DNA from: a virus
Direction: 5' to 3' (one strand)
Length of the DNA stretch: 27,334 nucleotides
IMG/VR virus record: IMGVR_UViG_3300006805_001693
Span: 1 to 27,334 of that record
The stretch's first letter is position 1. Each line of letters starts with the position of its first letter. The position numbers and the translations under genes are program-made. This document shows positions 15,072-22,842 of the stretch, in pieces. Under the pieces are notes generated by a model. It saw only the letters and a program-made list of their open reading frames with translations, was not told where the DNA came from and ran no database searches.

Positions 15072-15773
15072 ATGTGTGATCCGCTAACCATCGCAGGCAT
15101 CGCAATGAGCGTCGGTTCTACCGTCGTCAACGCGGTCGCGTCCAACAAGGTTCAAGCGGCCCGCAACGACGCGATGGCCGCCGAACGCATCCGGCAGAAC
15201 GCCTTTGATAAAGAGGCCGCCGCCGTCAACACGACTTCGCAAGATCGCTACCAGAACTTCGACGCCAAGGTCGCCGAAGGCTCGCAGCAGCTTGGCGATT
15301 ACATCGCGAACCAGACCGCACCGGAAGCGCAGGCGTCCGAGGCATTGCCATCTGCCGGTGCGTCCAACATCACCGTGCAGGAAGAAAACAAGCAGAAATC
15401 CAAAGCCAAGGCCTCCACCAACGCCAGCGGCAAGGCGCTTGGCGCGCTGCGGGCATTCGGCGATGTGCTGGGAGATACCAGCCGCTTGCAGGCGCGTGAC
15501 GCGGGCCAAGTGGCGCAGATCGGAGGCTTCAAGACGGGCTCGTCCAATGTGCTGCCTTATGAGTTGGAAGCCGCAAACAGCAAGGGCGCAGGACTGAAAT
15601 TGTTCGGCGATCTGCTGGGCGGCGCAGGATCTGTCGCAACAAGTGCGGGCATGATGGGCGGCAAATTGCCGTTCTTCGGTGGCGGCGCAGTTGGCGTTCC
15701 GGTCACGAAAGCGGTTAAAGCATCGGTCGCAAGTCCGGTGCGACTAGGAAGTCTATACGGGGGCGGTAAATAA
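15072..15773 (+). CDS. Internal virion protein B-like (T7 gp14-like)
   Basis: A 233-residue protein that begins MCDPLTIAGIAMSVGS, the start typical of T7 gp14-like ejection proteins: a short Cys-Asp-Pro motif followed by a hydrophobic, membrane-active helix. Next come helical Ala/Gln/Asn-rich sequence and a Gly/Ala-rich hydrophobic C-terminal region (about residues 180-220). In T7 this protein forms the outer-membrane pore of the DNA-ejection conduit. Its stop codon shares a base with the next start (TAATG). Confidence 0.72.
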   Translation: MCDPLTIAGIAMSVGSTVVNAVASNKVQAARNDAMAAERIRQNAFDKEAAAVNTTSQDRYQNFDAKVAEGSQQLGDYIANQTAPEAQASEALPSAGASNITVQEENKQKSKAKASTNASGKALGALRAFGDVLGDTSRLQARDAGQVAQIGGFKTGSSNVLPYELEAANSKGAGLKLFGDLLGGAGSVATSAGMMGGKLPFFGGGAVGVPVTKAVKASVASPVRLGSLYGGGK

Positions 15774-17179
15774 TGGCCATTCGGCAATGGAATGACCCGG
15801 CTCTCGGTGCGGGCTTTGAAAATCTGGCGGCGGCCTTTGCCCCGCCTTCCGGTAGCGATCTGTCCGGCTACGCGACCGCTGGCGCTACGAAGGCGCAGGC
15901 CGACCGCCTTGCGTGGCTGTTCCAGAACTCCAGCGATCCGACGGCTTCGGCCCGCTCGGCGCTGACGGGCGTGCAGGGCTACGGGCAGACCCCGACAGGG
16001 TTCGCCGCGACCGACGCGACCGACCGCTACGGCATCGACAGCGCCGCCGCCAGCGCGGCCAACGTGGCGGGCATCAACAACGAAGCCGCGCTGGCGCGGC
16101 AATACGCGGAACCCGTCCTCGTCAACAAGGATCAGACCGCGTATCTGCCAGGTCAAACGCAGGCGGCTACTGGCCTCCCTGCGATGTTTGGCGGCGTCGT
16201 GGGCGCGGCTCCCGGCGAAACTGTAGCAGTTCCGGGGCAGGCCGAACCGATGCGCGGCGCGCCGACGATGGACACGTTCAAAGCCGCGATCATGGGCAGC
16301 CTGCCGGAGCCGATCCAACAGGCCGTCGCCTCTGGCATGACGAGCATCGAGCAAGTGATCATGGGCGACGGGTCGGTGCAGAACCAGACCGCGCTTGGCG
16401 CTGTCGGGCAGACGCCCTACGTCAAGCCGGAAGGCGTCGATGTGAAGAATTACATCACGCCGGACGGGCGCACGGGCTCGGCTATCGTCGAGCCAACGGG
16501 CGTGATTAAGGACGCCGCTACGGGCGAAGTCCTGCCGGAAGGCACGCGCACGGCCACGACCGTTGTTCAGGGCGACGCTACGGCCACGAGCATGATCGGA
16601 AAACCGACCGAAACCAGCGACAAGGCGGGCGTGTTCTACAACCGCGCCGCCCCGGCCAGCGCGAACATTGACGCGGCTATCGGGAGCGGTTACGCGCCGA
16701 CCGATCTGGACTACGAGGCAACACTCGGCTCGATCAGCGGTCTGCCGAACGCCGCTACGCGCCACGTCATCTCGCCCGAGGGCCGCGCCTTCTACAACAA
16801 CGCTCAGAACTTCATGATGGCCATTTTGCGGCCTGACACCGGCGCTGCTTTCGGCAAGGACGAGTTCCAGTCCTACGCGCGGGTTTTCATTCCGATGCCG
16901 GGGGACGACGCGAATGTCATCAAAGAGAAGGCCGCCGCTCGGGCCGTGGCGCTGACTGCGCTGCAAGGAACTTCGCGCGGGGCTGCGGAACACATCGCTG
17001 CCCTCATGCAGCAAAACGGGTTGCCGATCCCGCCAGAGATGGCCGCCGTCATGGAGCGCAACGCCGCCGCACCGCCAGCGGCTCCGGCCGGGGGGCCCGC
17101 AAACGGAACGGTCGAAGAAGGCTTCCGCTACATCGGCGGGCCGCCCGGTGAACAGTCCTCGTGGCAGGCGGTGCAGTAA
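15773..17179 (+). CDS. Putative internal virion protein
   Basis: A 468-residue protein with low-complexity, Ala/Gly/Thr/Pro-rich sequence and no evident membrane segment. A possible globular portion around residues 300-420 contains a region rich in aromatic and acidic residues. It lies between the gp14-like gene and a 910-residue protein and is coupled to both by TAATG overlaps, so it probably belongs to the same ejection complex. It is not an obvious homologue of T7 gp15. No catalytic motif was found. Confidence 0.55.
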   Translation: MAIRQWNDPALGAGFENLAAAFAPPSGSDLSGYATAGATKAQADRLAWLFQNSSDPTASARSALTGVQGYGQTPTGFAATDATDRYGIDSAAASAANVAGINNEAALARQYAEPVLVNKDQTAYLPGQTQAATGLPAMFGGVVGAAPGETVAVPGQAEPMRGAPTMDTFKAAIMGSLPEPIQQAVASGMTSIEQVIMGDGSVQNQTALGAVGQTPYVKPEGVDVKNYITPDGRTGSAIVEPTGVIKDAATGEVLPEGTRTATTVVQGDATATSMIGKPTETSDKAGVFYNRAAPASANIDAAIGSGYAPTDLDYEATLGSISGLPNAATRHVISPEGRAFYNNAQNFMMAILRPDTGAAFGKDEFQSYARVFIPMPGDDANVIKEKAAARAVALTALQGTSRGAAEHIAALMQQNGLPIPPEMAAVMERNAAAPPAAPAGGPANGTVEEGFRYIGGPPGEQSSWQAVQ

Positions 17180-19911
17180 TGGGCAGCCCTTGGGAAAAAT
17201 ACGCAAACCCCGCCGCAGCCGCAACCGCAGCGCCGTGGACGAAATACGCAGCCCCGACCGCTCCTGCGGGTCCGGGGCAGGGCGACATGCGCGCAGCGCC
17301 CGCCGCGCCTGAACAGCCGGGTTACGCCAAGGACATGCTCTACAGCGGGGGCAGCGGGCTTGTGCGCGGTGCGGTCGAAACCGCCATGCTGCCGACGACC
17401 GTTAACCGGCTTGGCCAGCAAGGCGCGGGCTGGGCGATGGGCGCGGGCGATGATCTGGTGCGCTCGATCTTCGGCATGGACCCGGCGACGCCGGAAGACG
17501 CGACAGCGCGCCAATCCGCGTTTGATCAGTCGCAAGACGCCGTCGCCCAAGTGATCCCGTTCGGTTCGCTGTTCATGGGCGCGCAAGCCAATGACGCGCA
17601 AGACGCCATTCGCGGCGCGATGGACGCGAACCTCTACGAGCCGCAAACGACGCCGGGGCGCTACGCCGAGACGATTGGCGAGTTCGCGGCACCGGGCGGC
17701 TTGCCGAGCAAGGCCGTGCGCGCAGCGCCGACCGTCGCACGCAAGGTCGCAGAGTATATCCCGGACCTGTTCCGCAACGTAGCACTTCCCGGCGCTCTGT
17801 CAGAGGGCGCGGGCCAAGCCGCCGAGGGCATGGGCGCGGACGGCACTTGGCAAGAGACGCTGGCCCGTGTTGCGGGCGCTGCTGCGGGCGGCGTGGGCTC
17901 GGCTGCGGTCAAGGCGGCAAACGCCCCGGATCGCGTCATCCGCCGCGCGACCGGCGAATTGAGCGACGAGGATTGGGCGCGCGCGCTCGAACTTCAGAAC
18001 AACCAGTTTGGTGTAAAGTTGACCGGGCCGGAAGCGATCTCGCAGGCCCGCAATGGCGGCACGGGCTTGACGGACGTGCAGCGTGTCGTCGAGGGCTCCA
18101 TCGAGGGCGCGGCGGGCATGAACCCGTTCTTCGCGCAACGCCCGGACCAGTTGAAAGCCGCGACGAACGCTTGGCTGGACAGCATCGCGCCGCAGAGCGC
18201 CGCACCGTCCACGCTGGGGCCGCGCGCTGCGCAGGCTGCCGAGGGCGCGATCTCGGCATCCCCAGAAGGCCAAGCGCTGCAAGAGGCGATCTTTGGCGTC
18301 GGCCCGCGTGTAACCGCTGCGCAAGCAGGCGAAGTCGTGCAACCCGCGTTGCGGAGCGTGTTCGACCGTCGTGAAGGTATGCGCAACGCGCTGTCCGATC
18401 AGGGCTACGACGCGGCACGCGCCTCTGACCCCACGATCCCGGTCGCTGGCCTGCCCCCGACCAGCACCGTCGCTGAACCCGGTTACACGGCCATCCAGCC
18501 GCGCACGATGGGCAACCCGACGCCGACTATGGTTCCGAAAGATGTCCCGGCGCAGGTTGAAACTCCGGCCATGACCAGCCGAACCGGCGCCGAGAAAATT
18601 CAAGTTGACGCGCGCCCGGTCGTGCAGGCCATTGACGACATGATCCCGAACGCACGCGCAGGCACGCAGGACGCGCTGAAGGCTGTGCGGGCTATGCTAT
18701 TCGACAAGGGCGGCGTGGACACAGGCGTAACGGGTTTGGACGCAGCGCGCGGCCAGATCAGCGACATGATCGCCGCGGCCAAACAAGGCGGCCAGATGCA
18801 GACCGCAGAGAACCTATCGCGCGTCCAAGAACAGCTTGACGCCGCACTGGCGGCAGTGCCGGACTACAAAGCGGCCAAGGACACGTTCGCTGCGGCGAGC
18901 GAGCCGTTGGCCCCGTTCCAGAGCCCCGGCATGGCCAGCGTTGTCCAGAAGGACCAGTTCAACAAGGGCTTCGCGACGCCGCCCGAAAAGGTGACGGGCG
19001 CGGTGACTTCGCCGAGCGAGGCGCGCAACTTCAACGCGGTAGCCCCGCCAGACGCACGGGTGGCGGTGGAGAACGCGCTGGCGACCAAGTTGCTGGACGG
19101 CGTGACCGATGCGAACGGAGCGGTGAACGTCGAAGCGCTGGCCCTTGCTCTGCGCTCGAATGAAGATGTGCTGGCGCAGTTCCCCGCCGTGCGCGAGCGG
19201 CTGCAAGGCGTCGTTGACGCGAGCGGCGGTATGGGCGCGGCGCGGCAGGGACCGGTCGGGCAGATTGCGGCAGCCAAGGACACGACCGCAGCGGGCAACG
19301 CCATGCTGCCGCCGAACCCGCTTGTCGGGTCCGAGGCCGAGACGGCCGACGCAATCAAGCGCTTGATCATGCAGGACGCCGACACGACGCGCGGGCTGGC
19401 GCGGCAAACTGTCGCAGATCGGTTCTCCAAGGCCATGACGGAGACGCAGGCAGGCGACGCGTCGTTTGGCGGAGCCAAGTTCCGCAAGGACATGATGGGC
19501 AACGACCAGCGCAAGGCGACGCTGGACGAGGCGCTGGCCGCGTTGAACGTGCCGGAAGCCGCTGCGGCCTCCCCGGCGCTGTTCGACGTGATGCAGGCCA
19601 CCGGACGGCGCAAACCTATCGGCAGCCAGACTGAGTTCAACCGCTCGATCAACGCAGACCTTGGCGAAGCGTCTCCCGCTGCGTCGGCCTTCAACATCGC
19701 CAAGACGGCCGGGGTAAGCTGGCTGACGCGCGCGGGCGATGCGCTGCAACGCACGGTCCAGCGAAAGAGCCTCGGCGATCTCGCTGACATGTTCACCGAC
19801 CCGCAGTCGGTCGAGTTGATCCGGGCGGCGATTGCGCGCGGGGCCAACACTGGCATCCCGGAAGCGGTGGCGCGTGTCGCCGCACAAATCGCAGCAACGA
19901 GGGGTCAGTGA
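17179..19911 (+). CDS. Large putative internal virion (ejection) protein
   Basis: A 910-residue protein, the second longest in the window after the nozzle. It opens with PWEKY and PWTKY about 16 residues apart, an N-terminal short-repeat pattern seen in some phage internal proteins. A hydrophobic, Gly-rich part (about residues 50-110 and 195-245) might insert into membranes. The rest is a very long Ala-, Asp- and Gln-rich helical protein. It probably plays the role of the large T7-type core proteins (gp15/gp16) in the ejection conduit. The lytic domain that T7 gp16 carries at its N-terminus is here supplied by the separate next gene. The ATG at 17179 was preferred to a GTG at 17161 because of the TAATG overlap. 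Confidence 0.6.
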   Translation: MGSPWEKYANPAAAATAAPWTKYAAPTAPAGPGQGDMRAAPAAPEQPGYAKDMLYSGGSGLVRGAVETAMLPTTVNRLGQQGAGWAMGAGDDLVRSIFGMDPATPEDATARQSAFDQSQDAVAQVIPFGSLFMGAQANDAQDAIRGAMDANLYEPQTTPGRYAETIGEFAAPGGLPSKAVRAAPTVARKVAEYIPDLFRNVALPGALSEGAGQAAEGMGADGTWQETLARVAGAAAGGVGSAAVKAANAPDRVIRRATGELSDEDWARALELQNNQFGVKLTGPEAISQARNGGTGLTDVQRVVEGSIEGAAGMNPFFAQRPDQLKAATNAWLDSIAPQSAAPSTLGPRAAQAAEGAISASPEGQALQEAIFGVGPRVTAAQAGEVVQPALRSVFDRREGMRNALSDQGYDAARASDPTIPVAGLPPTSTVAEPGYTAIQPRTMGNPTPTMVPKDVPAQVETPAMTSRTGAEKIQVDARPVVQAIDDMIPNARAGTQDALKAVRAMLFDKGGVDTGVTGLDAARGQISDMIAAAKQGGQMQTAENLSRVQEQLDAALAAVPDYKAAKDTFAAASEPLAPFQSPGMASVVQKDQFNKGFATPPEKVTGAVTSPSEARNFNAVAPPDARVAVENALATKLLDGVTDANGAVNVEALALALRSNEDVLAQFPAVRERLQGVVDASGGMGAARQGPVGQIAAAKDTTAAGNAMLPPNPLVGSEAETADAIKRLIMQDADTTRGLARQTVADRFSKAMTETQAGDASFGGAKFRKDMMGNDQRKATLDEALAALNVPEAAAASPALFDVMQATGRRKPIGSQTEFNRSINADLGEASPAASAFNIAKTAGVSWLTRAGDALQRTVQRKSLGDLADMFTDPQSVELIRAAIARGANTGIPEAVARVAAQIAATRGQ

Positions 19912-20612
19912 TGGACTTGGCGCAGCTTTTCGCAGCGAAAGAACAGGAATACGGTTTGCCCGCTGGCTATCTGATGCGGACGGCGCAGATCGAAAGCAGC
20001 TTGGACCCGAATGCCAAGAACCCGAACTCGTCGGCCGGGGGTCTGTTCCAGTTCATCGACAGCACTGCGAACGACTACGGGCTGCAAAACCGCTTTGATC
20101 CGATGCAGGCAACCGACGCAGCGGCACGGCTGGCGCGTGACAACGCGGCGGCCCTGTCTCGCGGCGTCGGCCGCGCGCCCACGGCTGCGGAGTTGTATCT
20201 GGCACACCAACAGGGCGCAGGCGGGGCTTTGCGCCTGCTGCGCAACCCCGGCGCGTCAGCGGCCTCTCTGGTGGGCGGTGCGGCCGCAGGGCTTAACGGC
20301 GGCAACGGGCAGACCGCTGGCGACTTCGTGGGCCAGTGGAACGCTAAATTCGGCGCGCCACGCGTCGGCGGTGCGGGCGGCGGGGCCGGAGACAGCGGCC
20401 AGATCGGGCAGATGTTCACAGGCGGGGCGATGGCCCCTATGGCCGCGCCGGAAGGCAACGTCATGGGGCAGATCGCGGCGCAGTTTCTCCAGAACCGGCA
20501 GGAACAGCAGAAGGCGCAGGCCGAGCAGCAGGCCGCCGAGCAGGAGCGCAAGAACGCGCTGTTCGCAGGCCCAGTTGCTGGGGGCGGCGGGCTGGGGTCA
20601 CTCTACGGATAA
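19911..20612 (+). CDS. Virion-associated lytic transglycosylase (SLT domain)
   Basis: A 233-residue protein with an N-terminal SLT/goose-type lysozyme-like domain (residues 1-110): catalytic Glu E28 in QIESSLDP, followed by SSAGGLFQFI and later an AYLAHQQG-like motif (here ELYLAHQQGAGG). It would open the peptidoglycan locally during DNA ejection. The C-terminal half is Gly/Ala-rich, then Gln/Glu-rich helical (about 185-215), probably anchoring it in the virion core. T7 joins this enzyme to gp16; here it is a stand-alone gene ending the late operon. Its stop lies 10 bp into the 3' end of a convergent minus-strand gene. Confidence 0.88.
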   Translation: MDLAQLFAAKEQEYGLPAGYLMRTAQIESSLDPNAKNPNSSAGGLFQFIDSTANDYGLQNRFDPMQATDAAARLARDNAAALSRGVGRAPTAAELYLAHQQGAGGALRLLRNPGASAASLVGGAAAGLNGGNGQTAGDFVGQWNAKFGAPRVGGAGGGAGDSGQIGQMFTGGAMAPMAAPEGNVMGQIAAQFLQNRQEQQKAQAEQQAAEQERKNALFAGPVAGGGGLGSLYG

Positions 20613-20842
20613 CCTAGCCAACGCGTGCTGAATTGCGCCCACGCAGGGTAAAACGCCTGCGTATCGCGCCCGTCGGCCAGCCACTCAGATAAAAAACCGC
20701 GCCACATTTCTGCGTCGGAGGCGCGTTTAAGCAGCGGCGACCGCAACGTGCAGCGTTTCACGTCCACAAAAATACGAAAGCCATTTTCGCGGCGCGGCGT
20801 GCCGTCGCACAGCGGTGCGTTGTACGTCTCTCTGAAATTCAT
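20603..20842 (-). CDS. Small hypothetical protein downstream of the integrase
   Basis: A 79-residue protein, basic in the middle, with a globular-looking C-terminal half rich in Trp, Phe and Tyr (W in MWRGF, LSEWL, PAWAQF, TRWLGYP). The ATG at 20842 has GGGG seven bases upstream; an in-frame TTG at 20962 would extend it to 119 residues but lacks a ribosome site and runs through the repeat-rich att-like region. It shares strand with the integrase and converges on the transglycosylase gene with a 10-bp overlap. Function unknown; by position it could be a recombination directionality or superinfection factor, but there is no HTH evidence. Confidence 0.5.
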   Translation of the reverse strand: MNFRETYNAPLCDGTPRRENGFRIFVDVKRCTLRSPLLKRASDAEMWRGFLSEWLADGRDTQAFYPAWAQFSTRWLGYP

Positions 20843-20844
20843 GC

Positions 20845-20867
20845 TAGTGCCCCAAATAGTGCCCAAA
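20845..20867. repeat. Tandem 11-12 bp repeat in the att-like region
   Basis: Two abutting copies, TAGTGCCCCAAA (20845-20856) and TAGTGCCCAAA (20857-20867). They lie just upstream of the small minus-strand gene and next to other phased repeats, so they may be integrase or Xis binding sites, or flank the crossover core. Confidence 0.5.
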
Positions 20868-20884
20868 GGCGTGTATGTCGTGCA

Positions 20885-21084
20885 GTAGGCCGCGCGTAGG
20901 TCGTAAACGCAAAGCCTTGTTTTTCCTAACGTAAACGAATACGAAACGGAGCGCGGCCCCAAAACGGCACAAGTTTCAATGAGACTGATGCGTCGTTTTT
21001 GTAGGCCACTGTATTTGCTGCGTTTTCGTTATTTTCATCTGCGTCTATTGGCTCCGTGTAGGTCGTTGTCGGTCGCTGTAGGTC
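20885..21084. other. Candidate attP arm region: repeated GTAGG(T/C)C sites
   Basis: Half-sites occur at 20885-20891 (GTAGGCC), 20896-20902 (GTAGGTC), 21000-21007 (TGTAGGCC), 21057-21064 (TGTAGGTC), 21067-21074 (TGTCGGTC) and 21077-21084 (TGTAGGTC). The last three sit exactly 10 bp apart, on one face of the helix; the first two are 11 bp apart. The stretch 20843-21128 has no gene, is poorer in GC than its surroundings and lies immediately downstream of the integrase gene, where phage arm-type sites are commonly found. Crossover core not identified; no tRNA 3'-end sequence was seen. Confidence 0.5.
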
Positions 21085-21128
21085 ATATTTGACGCCCATT
21101 TGGGGCGCAGCGTGCCCGCCGATGCGCG

Positions 21129-22271
21129 CTACGCCGCTGCCGCCGTTCCTGATGAAATCAAATTGACAGCCGCCCGAAGATCGTCCGGGCAATGCTTCGC
21201 GTAAACCTGCTCCACCATCGCAATGGTGTTGCCGAGAACCTTGGCTATAATCCAGATCGGCACACCCTGCCGCGCCATATGCGTCGCCGCCGTGTGCCGC
21301 AAAGTGTGCGGCGAGATGCCCGTGGCGCGCGGGACGATGCGGTCCTCTTTCGCGCCAAGACCGGCCTCCACAACGATCTTCTGGATCGGTAGCCACACGT
21401 CGGCCTTCGACCCCATGACCAGATCGTTCTCGCGCTCCTCGTAGGCGCGCAGCAAGAAAGGCCGGAGTTCCGACGAGATTGGCACCGACGCGCGGCGCTT
21501 CTTCGTCTTGGCCCGCCCCGGCACGTCCAGATGGATCACGTCCGTCTCAAAATCAACGCGATCCCAAGTCAGATCGAGAAGCGCCTCTTTGCGCCCAGCG
21601 GTGGCCAGCGCCACCCACAAGAACCGCTCGCCGCGCGACAGCTTCGGGCCGCGCCGCAGCCGTGCCGCAGCGGCCCGCATCGCTGCGATTTCGGCGGTGG
21701 TAAGCCAGCGGTCGCGCGGTTCGTTACCGGCCGGAAGGTCAATCGTCTCGATCAGCGCAGCTTTGAACATCTTCTGCTTGGCGCAGAACCGCAGACACGC
21801 GAACAGCGCCAGCAACTCCCGGCGCACCGTGGCGCTCTGCACAGCGCGGCCAAAGCGGCCAAAGCGGCCAGACGTGCGACGCAGTAGATAACGGTCAACG
21901 GCGTCTTGATCGACTTGCGCGATCTGCATCGTCCCGAAGTGCGGCGCGAGCGCTTGCCAAGAGTGCTCCAGCGTCTCGGGCGAGGCCACGTCTTTCAGGA
22001 CGTGCTTCGTGCGGTAAACGGTCCAGCAGTCGTTCACGGTGTAGACTGTTTCCTCGGGGGTTTTGTCGTTGCGCAGGAGGAGCCAGTGCGCGAAGCGCGT
22101 TTCGGCTTCAGCACGGCTTGAAGTGCCCATGCTCTTGCGTTTTGATCGCCTCTGCTCGCTCCAGAAGGCATAGAAGGTTCCGTCTGCGACTTGCCGCAGT
22201 TCTGGGGTCGGCGCGAGGCGCATGTCCTGCGGAGCGTCCAAGCCAAGGTGAGTTCTGATATTCCGGGTCAA
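21129..22271 (-). CDS. int: Tyrosine-recombinase integrase
   Basis: A 380-residue tyrosine recombinase that would integrate and, with a directionality factor, excise the phage genome. An N-terminal arm-binding/SAM-like part is followed by the catalytic domain: R227 in TAGRKEAL, a Lys-rich beta hairpin (AKTKKRR), H322-x-x-R325 in SPHTLRH, and Y357 in VEQVYAKH. The usual second His of LGH is Asn (N348, LGNT), an uncommon variant. The TTG at 22271 was chosen because AGGAG lies 8 bases upstream (plus-strand 22280-22284); a GTG at 22313 would add 14 residues but puts that AGGAG inside the gene. It is transcribed away from the early operon and towards the att-like repeats. Confidence 0.93.
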   Translation of the reverse strand: MTRNIRTHLGLDAPQDMRLAPTPELRQVADGTFYAFWSEQRRSKRKSMGTSSRAEAETRFAHWLLLRNDKTPEETVYTVNDCWTVYRTKHVLKDVASPETLEHSWQALAPHFGTMQIAQVDQDAVDRYLLRRTSGRFGRFGRAVQSATVRRELLALFACLRFCAKQKMFKAALIETIDLPAGNEPRDRWLTTAEIAAMRAAAARLRRGPKLSRGERFLWVALATAGRKEALLDLTWDRVDFETDVIHLDVPGRAKTKKRRASVPISSELRPFLLRAYEERENDLVMGSKADVWLPIQKIVVEAGLGAKEDRIVPRATGISPHTLRHTAATHMARQGVPIWIIAKVLGNTIAMVEQVYAKHCPDDLRAAVNLISSGTAAAA

Positions 22272-22332
22272 CGATTTCGCTCCTGTGTACGGTTGATATG
22301 GTGTTTGTATCACACATGTATTGCGCGGTAAA

Positions 22333-22345
22333 GGACAAAATGTCT
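22333..22345. promoter_or_regulatory. Operator-like palindrome 1
   Basis: GGACA-AAA-TGTCT in the int/early intergenic region. It matches operator-like palindrome 2 in both arms; centres are 33 bp apart, about three helical turns. This suggests a dimeric phage repressor or Cro-like protein. Confidence 0.55.
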
Positions 22346-22357
22346 AGTTTGTAGGTA

Positions 22358-22400
22358 TTGACAGCGGACAGTTTGTCTGCCAAACAACATACATTATCAA
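22358..22400 (+). promoter_or_regulatory. Possible rightward early promoter region
   Basis: A perfect TTGACA (22358-22363) lies between the two palindromes, but no good -10 follows at 16-18 bp. A second option is TTGTCT (22373-22378), inside palindrome 2, with TATCAA 16 bp later (22395-22400); that one would start very near the ribosome site of the 22413 gene. Either would be blocked by a protein on the palindromes. Confidence 0.35.
22366..22378. promoter_or_regulatory. Operator-like palindrome 2
   Basis: GGACA-GTT-TGTCT, identical in both arms to palindrome 1 (22333-22345) and differing only in the 3-bp centre. It overlaps the end of a spacer downstream of TTGACA, a place where a bound repressor would occlude RNA polymerase. 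Confidence 0.55.
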
Positions 22401-22412
22401 TCGGGGGTAGTA

Positions 22413-22652
22413 GTGTTTGACGTAACTGCCTTTTTGGCCAGTAACTTCGGCGATGCTGACGGTGTGTTGGGTCTGACGGCCAAACATTGCGGACGCGTGC
22501 CGCAGCGGGACACAGCGCGTAAATGGTTCGAACGGGGTTCAGTGTCGTCCGACTGGCTGCCGGAACTGCTCTACGCTTTGGAAATGGAAACGGGGACGCC
22601 AGTTTCGCTGGCGGATTATATGAAAGGGGCCACAGACGATGTGTTTGCTTGA
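22413..22652 (+). CDS. Small HTH-like putative regulator
   Basis: A 79-residue protein starting with GTG, supported by GGGGG at 22403-22407. The middle part reads VPQRDTARKWFERGSVSSDW, resembling the recognition-helix region of small phage regulators that position a WF-x-RGS-like turn, followed by a Leu-rich helix (LPELLYALE). A Cro/CII-type or YdaS-like DNA-binding role would suit its place as first gene right of the divergent control region with paired palindromes. The family is not identified with certainty. It overlaps the next gene by 14 bp. Confidence 0.5.
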   Translation: MFDVTAFLASNFGDADGVLGLTAKHCGRVPQRDTARKWFERGSVSSDWLPELLYALEMETGTPVSLADYMKGATDDVFA

Positions 22653-22842
22653 ACGCGAAGCGATGTTCTTTTGGAAGGCGTCGCAGAAGGTGCGCGCGAT
22701 GAAGGTAGCCGGGTTGCCCGTCGCTGAAGACGATATTGACGATCTTGACGTGTTGGCGCTGAACACCGCGTCGCCGATCCTTCGGGCGCAGGCTCGCGCC
22801 ACGATCAGCGCCGTGGATACGGCAGGCGCTGTCGCGCTGTGA
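22639..22842 (+). CDS. Small hypothetical early protein
   Basis: A 67-residue protein with a charged, helical N-terminal half (Lys, Arg, Glu) and an Ala/Thr/Val-rich C-terminus. No motif was recognised. It overlaps the upstream gene by 14 bp and the rusA gene by 4 bp (GTGA), so it is likely translated by coupling within the early operon. AGGGG lies about 10 bases before the ATG. Function unknown. Confidence 0.5.
   Translation: MCLLEREAMFFWKASQKVRAMKVAGLPVAEDDIDDLDVLALNTASPILRAQARATISAVDTAGAVAL

Noticed and set aside
15557-17224. 555-codon minus-strand ORF opposite the internal virion genes
   Set aside because: Arg-rich translation typical of antisense frames in GC-rich DNA; the plus-strand genes are coupled by TAATG overlaps.
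18864-19856. 330-codon minus-strand ORF opposite the 910-residue virion gene
   Set aside because: Ala/Ser/Arg-rich shadow, with no context or signal for a separate gene.
20641-20662. 7-bp inverted repeat ACGCAGG/CCTGCGT as a terminator for the late operon
   Set aside because: No U-tract on either side and it lies within the minus-strand gene; it may be chance or a weak hairpin.
20603-22313. Integrated prophage boundary
   Set aside because: Phage genes lie on both sides of the integrase and att-like repeats and no host gene is seen, so the DNA is more likely unintegrated phage.
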